Positions 11,193 to 21,702 of a stretch of DNA of 64,000 nucleotides are shown piece by piece; position 1 is the first letter of the stretch, and every line of letters begins with the position of its first letter. The notes below the pieces were generated by a model. That model saw only the letters and a list, made by a program, of their open reading frames with translations. It searched no databases and was not told where the DNA came from. The translations under genes were made by a program, and so were the position numbers. This DNA comes from Lineus longissimus (Eukaryota; Nemertea; Pilidiophora; Heteronemertea; Lineidae). Location of the stretch: assembly GCF_910592395.1 (NCBI RefSeq), contig NC_088325.1:8250109-8314108 (forward strand), written 5' to 3'.

Positions 11193-12944
11193 AATGTGTC
11201 ACTCCGTGGTCATATTCTATCAGCCTTGAAAAATTCTGAGATTGTCCTTCAATCCACACCTCATTTATCAAAGTTTTGTCCTAGTCATATGCTCGTCAAG
11301 CTGCAGAAAGGCGTTGCTTGCATTCAAGTAAAGAACACCACACAGAAGCCTGTCTGTTTCAAACAGGGACAACCCCTTGCATATACCGACCTTGAAGATT
11401 TCATTCATGCGTGTGAGCCCATTCCTCGTCATTCTCTTCATGTCGCACAACAGGCCCCTGTTCATCAGTCAAACATGGACAAGTATCCCTTCTTGTGTCC
11501 TGAAAGTGAGCTGTCAAACCTGACAGAGGCACAGGTCTTTCGTAAGTACATTTCATTGGATGATACCTTGTTGGATACAGGTGAATATGAGGAGGTTTTT
11601 CAGCTGCTAAAGAAACACAGGGAAGCGTTCAGTCTCTGTGGTGAGTTGGGCAAGTGCCCTAACTTCTCTGTCGATTTTCAACTCACGGACACCACTCCAT
11701 TTCACATCCGGCCTTAACCCATCTCGGAAGACAATAAGAAGATTGTTGATGAAGAGTTACACAAATTAGTTCTTCTTGGTGTTCTGGGTAAAGGACAGAC
11801 TGCGTATACCAGTCCGGTTATGTTGTTGAAAAAGAAAGGCACAACAGAGAGGCGTGTCGTGTCGGATTTTCGTTTTCTTAACAGCAGGGTGCAGGTTGCT
11901 AATCAGACATACACGTCCTTACAGACTGCATTGCAGCGTATTGGTCACTCGGAGTGCAGAGTTATGAGTGTCATTGACCTGAAAAGCGCTTTCCACAGTC
12001 TGCAACTCTCTGAGTCTTCGCAGGCTGCCACAGGCATATCTGCATATGAAGGTGGCCCTCATTACTATTAAAAACGTCTTCCACAAGGGCTTCATCTCAG
12101 TCCTGCTGTCTATTAACAAAAGATTGATCAAGTTTTGGCCACAATTCCAGGCTCGTATGACTTTGCTATTGCCATTCATGATGACATTATTATTTTCAGC
12201 AAGGACAAACCACACCACAAGCGTCATCTCGCCGCCGTCTTTTCTGCTCTGAGTCGACATGGTTTGAAGATCTCCCCCACAAAGTGTCACCTCTTCCGTG
12301 ATCGCGTCACTTACATGGGCCACACCTTGTCTGTTTCTCCGGCTGGCATAGTCCACATCCAAGCTATGGATGACAAGTGCGCTGCCATTTGTAATATGCC
12401 AACCCCTCGTACTCCACGGCAGGTCAAAAGGTTTGTAGGTGCTGTCACATATTTGAGCATGTACCTCCCAAAGTTGCAGGCACTTCTCAAGGCACTTCAC
12501 GAGTTAACCCGGAAGGCAAGCCATTTCAGTGGACGGCTGCTCACGACAAGGCATATTCGGAGGTCAAGGCTCTCTTAGTCACGCCACCTGTTTTATGTGC
12601 CCCAAATGGCAAAGGGCTTTACCGCCTCTATTCTGACACATCACGGGTCGCCACAGGCTCCTATCTCACACAGGAGCTGGATGGCTGTGAACACGTTATA
12701 GCATACTACTCAAAGCCCCTGCCACCAGCGTCAAGTCATATTCTGTTAGTGAGCTTGAATTGTTTAGGTTGTTTGTCAATATAACTGCTTTTCAGCATAT
12801 TCTAAAGTCGAAGGTCTTTTCAGCGTACGTCGATCACTCCTCCCTTGTACAAATTGTGAATTCAAAGAAGCAGCCTGCGACGACCTGTCTCAAGAAGCTG
12901 ATTGAACGCCTGTCTGACTATACATTCGATTTGTCTTACCGGAA
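11193..12944 (+). pseudogene. reverse transcriptase and RNase H of the Ty3/Gypsy-type element (first part)
   Basis: The pre-RT linker is open from 11,196 to a stop at 11,715 (after TPFHIRP). RT follows: YTSPVMLLKKKG (~11,810), RRVVSDFRFLN, the first catalytic Asp in VIDLKSAFHSL (~11,974), PQGL after a stop at 12,069, and the AIHDDIIIFSKD block (~12,174), where the usual Tyr of YxDD is Ile. Thumb and connection follow (HKRHLAAVFSAL, TPRQVKRFVG). After a frameshift near 12,525, RNase H shows LYRLYSDTS, IAYYSKPL, VSELEL and AYVDHSSL. The frame then meets the MITE at 12,945. Several stops and a changed RT motif indicate a dead copy. Confidence 0.85.
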
Positions 12945-13557
12945 GGCTGGGTTCACATAGAACTATACTATTCGGGTATTCGGGGCACGTTTTGCCAGGG
13001 CACGCGGTTACCTGAAATCGAACAAGGAAATTTCACAATACCGGGTCACATAAGGCACTATTCGAAAAGGTCGTATACCTGCGTATAGTATAGTATAGTG
13101 GGAATCGTGCGCGTTCGATTTTCGTGCCGCGTATACCACCCTGTTCAGAAGTGACCAGAGGAATTGGTAAGAACATGCATTTTAATGTTATCTATCACAA
13201 TTATTAAACGATTTATTGCATACTATAGGATAAGTTAGAAACAATAGTACTCATTTTTACTAATTCTATTGCAATTTCTAAGTACAGGCCTTCATTACAT
13301 GTTTTATTACTTATCAACTAAATGATTCTTTTAATTAACATATAGCGAACTTGTTTCTTTCTTTGGTCTTTGTGCCTGGTCAGCTTCATCCTCGGCTGAG
13401 AGCCAAATCTTCTTCGTCTGAACTGTCCATCTGATCGGCGTCAAAAGACGGAATACCGCACGCATGCTACCCTATGTGACTCGCCGTGCCCGTATAGCGT
13501 ATAGCGAATACCGAATAGCGTATACCGAATACCGTATAGTTCTATGTGAACCCAGCC
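12945..13557. mobile_element. 613-bp MITE with 24-bp perfect terminal inverted repeats and 3-bp GAA duplication
   Basis: Left end GGCTGGGTTCACATAGAACT and right end AGTTCTATGTGAACCCAGCC are perfect inverted repeats that extend to 24 bp. GAA flanks both sides (12,942-12,944 and 13,558-13,560). Removing the element and one GAA makes the retrotransposon frame continuous into its ADFLSRAP motif, an independent proof of the boundaries. Inside the ends are reiterations of TAGCGTATAGCGAATACCGA. No ORF of note. A 3-bp duplication fits PIF/Harbinger-type elements, though the target is not the usual TWA. Confidence 0.9.
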
Positions 13558-14470
13558 GAATGGGCCAGATCTCGTTGTGGCTGATTTCTTATCTCGAGCT
13601 CCCGTGATGATGACAGGGACTTTGATAGGATCCAACCAATCGCCTTTTCCTCCCAGCTTCATGAGACTGCTCTTGAGTTGGAGTCCTTGGTTGATACTGG
13701 TGTTGATGATGATTTTGCATTCCCCGCTGAGAGGTTGTTACCAGGTCCTATGCGAAGCAACGCAACCTTGCTATACCCCCAGTCGGAGCAAAGCGTGTGC
13801 GCCGTCGGCCCCCGGCCACATCTCCACCGGCAGCGCCCCCTCAAAAATAACAACCACAGCGGAAACCTGCCCTCCCTGTTGCTAGAGCTCCAGCCCCTCG
13901 AGCTTCTTCATCGGCGGCGCCACCTGACACTCGTGTTGTCCCGCCACCGCCACCACCAGATTGTATCAGGTCTCAGGCCCTTGCCGAGCCATTGATGGTG
14001 CCCGTTGAACCACCTGTGGCTGTCCATGAACCTACGCTTGCTCAGGCAGCTCCAATCATGCCTCCGGCCATCCCAAGCACGGTAACCCCGCCAGCCCGCC
14101 CCAAGTTGTCTCTGAGACTCATACACTTGACCCTGAGGCTTACATGGATCTCTTCTCTGAACCGAAACCCCTGCTACGCAACTTGTTTCTAGCCACATCC
14201 CTCATCAAACGGATTTAAATCGCGTCTTGTCAGTGATCAAGCGAAAATTTTTGCGTGACTATAATTTGCCATTTGATGCAAATCAATTTTGGATCGAACA
14301 GCGTTCTTGTCCTCAGTTGAAGCCACTCTATGATTTTCTTGAGAACAACATTTTGCCATCTGATAAACGTGCGGCGAGGGCATGTTACAATACACTCTGA
14401 GTGACACACACGTCAAAGAGTGGTGTAGGGATTTCCCGAATTTCAGACAGAATTTTGCGTGCCATACAAC
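13558..14470 (+). pseudogene. RNase H end and proline-rich connector of the Ty3/Gypsy-type element
   Basis: Downstream of the MITE the frame shows LVVADFLSRAP, the conserved block at the end of RNase H. A Pro/Ala-rich tract (~13,780-14,140) follows, readable only by switching frames. The segment YMDLFSEPKPLLRN to KRKFLRDYNLPFDANQFW, EQRSCPQLKPLYDFL (14,140-14,395) resembles the stretch before integrase. A stop at ~14,398 and loss of similarity end the element. No zinc-binding HHCC or DDE integrase motifs are seen. Confidence 0.65.
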
Positions 14471-14647
14471 GTCAGGCAGCGCACCATTGGTCAATCAGAT
14501 CTCCGGGGCAACAAGGGCATCATGAATGACGTGATGTGTGGCTACACACCGCGTCTCCACCAATGAACTTCGAGACCCTCTGTCAATCATTCATAGACAG
14601 TTGGTCGCTCATTGGTCACTAATCAGCTGAATTTCTAACATCGAATC

Positions 14648-14671
14648 GGGGGGGGGGGGGGGGGGGGGGGG
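14648..14671. repeat. run of 24 G
   Basis: Uninterrupted guanines. The true length is uncertain because such runs are often mis-sized in assemblies. Confidence 0.9.
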
Positions 14672-14994
14672 AAATCGGCCTGTTTAGAGGCCTGTAACCG
14701 CAGAAAACTTTTTATAAATGTAATAATGAGGCATATTGTTGGAATCTAGGAAGCTTTAGGGATCAAGTGATAAAAATCATTATGCATGCGCAGTGCTTTG
14801 GCAGGTGCAGCAACCGGGAGAACTCACTTCAAAACTTTAGCAGCGTATCATTCAAAAACGGAAAAATAGCATCGCAAAGCGAGCATAACTCCTCAGCCTA
14901 TTAAGGTTGAAGGTGAGATAATGGTGAAGTTGGCTTAGTGGAGTGGCTAGTTTGCATATGGAAATTAAAATTGTGGAAATCTATTTTGAGGATG

Positions 14995-15650
14995 TGAGCG
15001 TGGCGGCCATATTGAATTTCGAATCGCGCTGATTTTCGAAAGGAACCTTCCCCTTACAAAACTGCATTAGACCTACACCCACTAAAAATTTATTCCATCC
15101 TCCAAGCCGTTCGAAATTGACCGAAACCGTTGCCCTGGTGACCATATTGAGAATTAGAACAAGCTGGTTTTCGAAAGGAACCTTCCTCTAGTCACCCCCA
15201 ACGTACATACCAAAAATGAATTTGATCGGACGAACGGTTCTCCTCGAAATTGATGGATACCGATTTTAAGCACACCGCCCTAGTGGCCATATTGATAATC
15301 GGAACGAGCCCGTTTTCGAAAGGAACCTTCCTCTAGTCACCCTCAACGTACATACCAAAAATGAATTTGATCGGACGATAGTTCTCCTCGAAATTGACGG
15401 AAACCGATTTCAAGCACGTTGCCCTGGTGACCATATTGAGAATCAGAACAAGCCGGTTTTCGAAAGGAACCTTCCTCTAGTCACCCTCAACGTACATACC
15501 AAAAATGAATTTAATCGGACGAACGGTTTTCCTCGAAATTGACGGAAGCCGATTTTCAAGCACGCCGCCCTGGTGACCATATTGAGAATCAGAACGAGCC
15601 GGTTTTCGAAAGGAATCTTCCTCTAGTCACCCCCAACATACATACAATAC
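14995..15650. repeat. about 145-bp tandem monomers, 4-5 copies
   Basis: The marker CGAAAGGAACCTTCC occurs at 15,037, 15,173, 15,318, 15,459 and, as CGAAAGGAATCTTCC, at 15,607, giving periods of 136-148 bp. Each unit also carries AATGAATTTGATCGGACGAA, CTCCTCGAAATTGACGGA and CGCCCTGGTGACCATATTGA. The same monomer family recurs at 37.6 kb and, more diverged, at 45.0-46.1 kb. In the 37.6-kb copy it is followed by a hairpin end, so it is probably the core repeat of a hairpin-ended element. Confidence 0.85.
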
Positions 15651-16807
15651 ACACAGACGATTAAAGATGGCCGACCGGGCCGGATGACCGGCGTATCTAG
15701 CAGAGCCAAAGTGACCGATTTGTCGGTTCCAACCCCTACTTGGACCGTATAGTTCGATTCATAAGTTGTAGGAAACAACTAAGTATAGGAAGATCGTACC
15801 CAGGACCCATTTAGCATACCCAGCAAGCCACCAAGAAAGTTTTATTCTTTCGCTTAGCCGGTCCCTGGCTGTAGACAAGCCAGGACATTCCATAGGACAC
15901 TTTTTTACATGCATACCATACTGGACGGCTCATGCCCAAAAATCCGTCACGGTTGATCACGCTTACGAACTAGTAAGCGTAAACCATAATAACACGAACA
16001 ATGGAAGCAGGAAACGAGTTCGAATCGTTCGTCAGGACAATGTTAGAATCACTTCAATCCGAAATAAAGGGCGTCCGAGAAGACCAATTGTGACAGGCTC
16101 TGGCTATTTGAGATGCATGACGCTGACCCCAATTCTACAGAACAGCTGATTGCAGTCAAAAATCTATATTTTTGTGATTTTCGGGTTGGTGCGGCAAAGT
16201 CAAGCTTAGAGCTTATATTTTTGTCTCCCAAAGTTATTTTTGTGAATTCAATCGTTAGATAGGTTTTTAATGAACATTTTGGCAAGGTATCACCTTAGAC
16301 AGTAGACAAGAGAAAGCAAAAACCATCCAAAAGTTGCATTTTTTCCCAAGGATTTCGAAATCCGTACCGGGACGGCCATGTTGACTATTGCATTGGACTT
16401 GGTCTTAAAATAAAGCTTGGAGCTTCGTCTCTGACGTCATTACTGTGATTCCGTGCTTTGATTCAATTGTAAACAAATAAAACAGCTTGAAAGATGGTTA
16501 GGAGGTTGGTCTTGTTGCTATGCAAGATGGCTGTTGATTGGTCAAATTGTATACAATACAATACAATACAATAAAAACTTGTAAGGCGCTCAAATCCAGC
16601 AATTAAACTGTTCGAGTGCACCCCCTAGCGAGCAAAGTACTTCTGAAATTGTATCACGTGATACAACATCATATGCCTTGTGGGTAATTTACATGGCTGT
16701 GCCGACAATCTTCTCCATGTGTCCCGGATGAAAGTGATGCATTATAGGTAATATCAGAATGCATTGTTGTTAATAAAAATGGCTGCGCCTACGATCTTGT
16801 CCATGAG
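15651..16807. other. unassigned region with a minus-strand CR1/L2-like 3' end at 16,553-16,620
   Basis: Read on the minus strand, 16,620-16,553 gives GGATTTGAGCGCCTTACAAG, then TTTTTATTGTATTGTATTGT. This is the usual layout of CR1/L2 LINE 3' ends: a GCGC-containing stem and a short simple-repeat tail. No coding part remains. Elsewhere only short chance ORFs occur. A 33-bp word at 16,081-16,113 recurs inverted at 30,661-30,693. Confidence 0.45.
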
Positions 16808-18945
16808 GAGACAAGACCACTAATGAATATTCATAGGTTGGAGGGTCGAGGCCTATCAATTAGACGAGTGCATGTTTTTAACTCTCAAGTACATATTTGG
16901 AGAGGGATTGAAAAAATATTTGCTGTGGCAAGTCTACAGATATAAAGAAATTATTTGATGAAAAAATTAATTTCGAATTTTGCTAATTGGGTAATAGGGG
17001 GCGTGTTTTGAGTTTTTTCTGCCAGTTGGCTGAAAAGAGTGGAAATATCAAAGTCTGTCTAATTTGTCGATTATCAAAAATTTCCGTCTTCAATCACCAA
17101 TTTAAATCGCACCAGTTACTCGCAAGACTAACCCGTATATCATATCCGAATTTCAGTTTCACAACTCAACGCATTCTTTGATGCGTCGCGGTCAAACATT
17201 GACAATTTAACTGCTAAAGGCTTAAACAAGAGGCCCAAGGGCCTGACGCTCAGCTGAGTTAATGTCATTAATATCTTCCCGGTGTTTAGTTCATTATCAT
17301 GCATGAAAATGGCATGCTCCATGGTATTTGATATCCTTTTGCGTTCACTACGGTACCAATGTTTTTGGTTGACATAATTATGCCACTGTTCATTCCTCAA
17401 TCCTGACCATAATTCGGGTGAAATCATCGTATGAAAATATTTACCGAAACATGAAGTTTATGCCATGAATGAGCATACTCATTGTCATAGCCTCGTTTAC
17501 AAGTACGAAGTATTTTCCCGCGAATATTCAAAACTGCTTGGCTCCTTGCCAGTTAAATAACATGTGACTATACACAAAATAGAAAACTTTGATGGAAATT
17601 GTAAATCATTTTTTTATCTATCAGGGGAAACAAGCTGATGATGATCAAATAAATCATTCATGAGAAATCGTTTTGTTGCTGAAGCTTGCATGACAAAGTT
17701 AATGCTAAACCTTTTCTTGTGCTCTACTGCGCCACCGTAGTTTTCTATTTAGACCAGCGATGACGTCATTTCTGGTGATTCCCTACGTTGTCCAATGAGC
17801 GCTTTTTAAAATGTGCCATTTGGTATTGTACAGTATGCAATGTATTTTTTCAGCGCTGCCAGTTGCCGAACAGAATGCCGTAGTTCCCTCAATTTCCAAT
17901 CAATTTTTATGGGAGTGACATTATTGTATTGCTGAGAATGTCTACTTTTTACTCATGAAAGAATCGTAGAACTAAAACTTAATAGGCGAACAGAATCATG
18001 CCGATTCACTGCACATACTGTGGGAATTCTCCACTTCAAAATACATCGGCGATGTTATCGCGAACAGAGCATGCACTTCCGATATCGTTTTCACAGAAAT
18101 GTGGCCAAATTTTCAAGAACTAATTTCTGAAAGTAGTCCCTAAAGACCTTATGACTACCACTGAAACAAACTGGTGATAATATCGCCTACCAGACTACTT
18201 TTTATGCAGAAAATTGGGTACTTGAGTGTCATTGAGCTCCAAGATTATTGCACATGACGTAAACAACATGCCGCCATTTTGTCTCCGCTTCGGTATTTCG
18301 TACGCCGCTTATAATGCACCTTCTCAATTAAAACCAACATAATAAGGCCTTACATCGTTGATTGAATAGGAACACCACACAAAACACAATAAAGTGGGGG
18401 TACAATCGATTACGAAGCTGAAGTGAACAGTGATTATTCCTGGAGCTACTGCTTTTGTTGTGTAGCTGCCATGTTTTGAGAACTGGCAAATAGGAGACTT
18501 CATTGATGGCTGACGTCATCGGGCGGGAATTTGAATCGGCAGAAATAATTAAAAGGCAGGTAGCGCCCTCTCCTGTTAAAATTTTGAACTTTTTCTCAAT
18601 AAAATAGATTTTCAAGAATTTTATCTTAATATTAGAGCATATTTCGACTAATTCTGCTGCTCCTAGGCCGATATAGGCCAGTTTCCTTCATGCACTCTCG
18701 CTCGCAGGAAGTATGTCGAATGGCGACAAATTTTGTTTTGAAAGTAGAGTTTGACCAGAAGTATCCAAAAATGCAAAATTGAAGTCTCTAGGTCTTACGG
18801 TTACAAAATGTGCACCATGGGTTTAACGGATGGACGGACGGATGGATGGATGGATGGATGGACAGACGGATGCCACTGAACAACTTATTTGACAAGCTCG
18901 GCTGACTTAGTCAGCTGAGCTAAAAATCAATTGTGGTCTTGTCTC
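16808..18945 (+). mobile_element. MITE copy 1 (GAGACAAGACC family), split by a 1.7-kb element
   Basis: It starts GAGACAAGACCACTAATGAA and ends TTGTGGTCTTGTCTC. Compared with uninterrupted copy 2, it is collinear to TTTAACTGCTAAAGGCTTAA and resumes at AAATCAATTGTGGTC after the inserted element. Its own length without the insert is ~440 bp. No coding capacity. The direct flanks give no clear duplication. Confidence 0.85.
17226..18923 (+). mobile_element. 1.7-kb hairpin-ended non-autonomous element, copy 1 (Helentron-like)
   Basis: The left end is ACAAGAGGCCCAAGGGCCTG followed by a CTCAGCTGAG palindrome. The right end is the hairpin GCTCGGCTGACT/AGTCAGCTGAGC followed by TAAAAA, with a GGAT/GGAC microsatellite (18,830-18,872) about 40 bp inside. 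It interrupts MITE copy 1. A near-identical inverted copy lies at 24,016-25,705. Subterminal short inverted repeats, a 3' hairpin, an internal tetranucleotide microsatellite and insertion into an A/T run without clear duplication resemble Helentron-associated (pearl/HINE-type) elements. It has only short, meaningless ORFs. Confidence 0.75.
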
Positions 18946-19494
18946 CATTTACACTACATTTTGGGTCAATTTAGTGAAAAATTTGAATGTGCTCAAATCA
19001 CTCTAACTCATTTAGAATATTGTATTGCTGATGATTTAAGGTCAAAACAAGCTAAAATAATGAGAAAAAAACTTAATTTGACCCCAATATGAGCCAACCT
19101 AGCCCCGGTCTAAGTTCGGTTTCATTTTTACAAGTCTTGTTGTGTTGCCATTCATTTTGTAATTTCTTTGAAACTTCTTAGGCCTTGATTCTGAAAGCTG
19201 TCTCCTAAGCAGCAAAGATATTCGTAAATCACATCCTAAATTTTCAGCTCCATAGCTTGCTTATTCTGGCCAGGGCTGGTCTTTGAATTTGGTGCTGTTG
19301 GCTGCAAAATCATGACTTTTTGTCAATTTTGTCCTCTTTCGTCGCTTTGGCACAGTTGTACCACTCTTTGAAATGTCTCTCATTTCTCCCAAAATGTCCA
19401 GATATGACTTTCCTTTGTTGGAGAGTTGTGGGATGTCATGTACATTGGTTTGAAAAAATTCTCAAAATGTTAACCCCTGAAATGTACCTTCATT
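18946..19494. other. no gene recognised
   Basis: AT-rich spacer between MITE copies 1 and 2 without a recognisable ORF or terminal repeat. Confidence 0.5.
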
Positions 19495-19940
19495 GAGACA
19501 AGACCACTAATGAATATTCATAGGTTGGAGGGTCGAGGCCTATCAATTAGATGAGTGCATATTTTTAACTCTCAAGTACATATTTGGAGAGGTATTGGAA
19601 AAATATTTGCTGTGGCAAGTCTACAGATATAAAGAAATTATTATTTGATGAAAAAATTAATTTCGAATTTTGCTAATTGGGTAATAGGGGGCGTGTTTTG
19701 AGTTTTTTCTGCCAGTTGGCTGAAAACAGTGGAAATATCAAAGTCTGTCTAATTTGTCGATTATAAAAAAATTTCTGTGGTCAATCACCAATTTCCATCG
19801 CACCAGTTACTCGCAAGACTAACCCGTATATCATATCCGAATTTCAGTTTCACTACTTGACGCGTTCTTTGATGCGTCGCGGTCAAACATTGACAATTTA
19901 ACTGCTAAAAGGCTTAAAAAATCAATTGTGGTCTTGTCTC
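19495..19940 (+). mobile_element. MITE copy 2 (GAGACAAGACC family), uninterrupted, 446 bp
   Basis: It begins GAGACAAGACCACTAATGAA and ends CAATTGTGGTCTTGTCTC, so 12-13 bp at the ends are inverted repeats. It serves as the reference copy showing the empty site for the 1.7-kb element (at GGCTTAAAAAATCAATTG). Only TGAA separates it from inverted copy 3, forming a long near-palindrome. Confidence 0.85.
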
Positions 19941-19944
19941 TGAA

Positions 19945-20974
19945 GAGACAAGACCACAATTAATTTTCCAAGCCATTTCCAGTTATTTCAAATGCCCGCC
20001 ATCAAAGAATGCGTGGAGCTGTGAAACTGAAATTCGGATATGATATACGGGTTAGTCTTGCGAGTACCGTATTATGCTGCGTATAAGGCGCAGCTTTTTG
20101 ACCCAAGAAAGCCCTAAAATCGGGGGGTGCGCGTTATACGAAGGTGCGTGTTATCTATGGCCTAGCCCTAGGAAGCCACCGAATGATCACAAGATTTTTT
20201 CCATCAACTCATTTCTTTTGACGGCTTTTTTGGCTCGCAACCAAGTCGGCGCATTTTATATTTTTGCACGAAAGAAAAATCGGGAATATCGATGCACTTT
20301 GCATAATTCACCGATGCTAACTCGCCTGTTCTGTACGCAATACATATTAGTATCCTCATTATCATTTCAGTTACTTCTATAAATGTTTTTGAGGGTCCTT
20401 AGCGGCAATATTCAGAGCGTAGATGCGAGATAAATCCAAATCGATAAATCAGCTGATCGTGTGCCGCCATGATTTAACATCAAAGCGAGGCTTCTACGAA
20501 GGAAAGATAGGCAGGGGGCATCTCAGAAGTTACATTGTGCATACCTGTAGTATGTAAAATGTACTGCGTGTTATACGTAGGTGCGCCTTATGTCTGGATT
20601 TTGTCTACGGACTCAATGGGTGCGCTTTATACCCGGTGCGTTTTATACGCAGCAAAATACGGTAACTGGTGCGATTTAAATTGGTGATTGACCACGGAAT
20701 TTTTTTAAAAATTGACAAGTTTGACACAAGTGGACATTTTTACCCATTTCGGCCATTTTCACTCCAAATTTGAACCACCCCCCCTATGGCCAGGTTGTCA
20801 AAATTCAAAATTATTTTTTTTAACCAAACAATTTATTTATATCTGTAGACTTGCCACAGCAAATATTTTTTCAATACCTCTCCAAATATGTACTTGAGAG
20901 TAAAAAACATGCACTCGTCTAATAGATAGGCCTGGACCCTCCAACCTATGAATATTCATTAGTGGTCTTGTCTC
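19945..20974 (-). mobile_element. MITE copy 3 (GAGACAAGACC family), inverted, split by a pogo-like MITE
   Basis: It is the reverse complement of copy 2 in outline: GAGACAAGACCACAATTAAT at the left and ATTCATTAGTGGTCTTGTCT at the right. After subtracting the 596-bp insertion at 20,067-20,662 plus one TA it is ~432 bp. Together with copy 2 it makes a foldback whose outer ends read CTTCATTGAGACAAG and CTTGTCTCAATGAAG, perfectly complementary. Confidence 0.85.
20067..20662. mobile_element. pogo/Tc1-like MITE, 596 bp, TA duplication
   Basis: The ends are CCGTATTATGCTGCGTATAA and the inverted TTATACGCAGCAAAATACGG, flanked by TA on both sides. The empty site (GCGAGTAACTGG) is preserved in MITE copy 4 near 26,525, which proves the boundaries. 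Subterminal GCGCGTTATACG/GTGCGTTATACGT repeats are internal. CCGTATTTT-type ends with a TA target are typical of pogo-related MITEs in animals. The 102-codon ORF inside (20,074-20,382) is terminal-repeat sequence and not a gene. Confidence 0.9.
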
Positions 20975-21702
20975 AATGAAGAGGGATAATCTTGAGATAT
21001 CAATGAAATATGCCTTTTCCCAAGCATTTGAGATGTCTTGACTAACATAACCAAGTTTCATCAAAAATGAACTTGATTTGAGCGAGCTATTAACGTTTTA
21101 AAATTTTGTCCGATACGGACAACCTACCTTATATTTCGTCTTCAAATTGTTTACAGACTGTCTTCAAGTTAAGCTCATTAACTCGTAGAATTCTTAATCG
21201 AATGGTACCGAATCTTCAACAAATCACCAGTGGTCTACAGTCAATCTGAAATAGGAATTTGAAACAATTTTAATTCATGAGAAATATTCAAAAATTTCAA
21301 TTTTTTGGAAAAAAGTTGTCTTTTTAAAGGATGTTCCAAGGTTGTGACAGTGGTATCATGCTGAAAATGTCAAAATTTCAAATCGAACAATATTAACTTT
21401 GTCTGAAATTTGAAAAACAACAAATATATGATGTATTATAAGCATGGAAAGCTTGTTAGTAAGGTGTGAAATGACAAAAAGATTAACCCATATGTTATCT
21501 CCCTGTCTGTCACATCCAAGTCTGACACTTCCACAACAGCAACCATTGTCATCGCTATTGTCCTATCAACATCCACCCTTTTGTAATCTCTTGTCCTTTC
21601 TTGTGTATTTTCAGTCTGTTGAAGGAAGCATCCCGAAATAGACATCTCCTAGGAGTATGATTTTAAGCAAAGAAAGACAAGTTACGAAAAGACAAGACAA
21701 GA
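20975..21702. other. 5' region of the Mutator-like transposase gene, no motif recognised
   Basis: AT-rich DNA with no ORF of note. I looked here for a terminal inverted repeat matching 26.0-26.4 kb and did not find a convincing one. Confidence 0.4.

Larger units (their letters stand above)
7839..14470 (+). mobile_element. Ty3/Gypsy-type retrotransposon, gag to connector, interrupted twice
   Basis: In order it shows Gag with a CCHC-like knuckle, a DSG aspartic protease, reverse transcriptase, RNase H and a proline-rich connector toward integrase. It is split by a 1.77-kb hairpin-ended element (9,419-11,192) and a 613-bp MITE (12,945-13,557). I could not identify LTRs, a primer-binding site or the integrase core, so the ends are unknown. 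Stops and frameshifts in several domains indicate an old copy. Both insertions can be subtracted without breaking the flanking frame. Confidence 0.85.

Noticed and set aside
13441-13662. Minus-strand ORF at 13.4-13.7 kb
   Set aside because: Mostly translated from the reiterated subterminal repeats of the 613-bp MITE and the opposite strand of the retrotransposon.
17140-17427. Minus-strand ORF at 17.1-17.4 kb and its twin at 25,507-25,719 as a conserved protein
   Set aside because: The identity only reflects two copies of a non-coding repeat. There are no domains, and the frame runs through the repeat terminus.
18328-18615. Minus-strand ORF at 18.3 kb and its copy at 24,318-24,524
   Set aside because: Same reason: both lie in the 1.7-kb repeat, and the reading frames differ downstream after small indels.
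20074-20382. 102-codon ORF at 20.07 kb
   Set aside because: It starts in the terminal repeat of the pogo-like MITE and shows no protein features.
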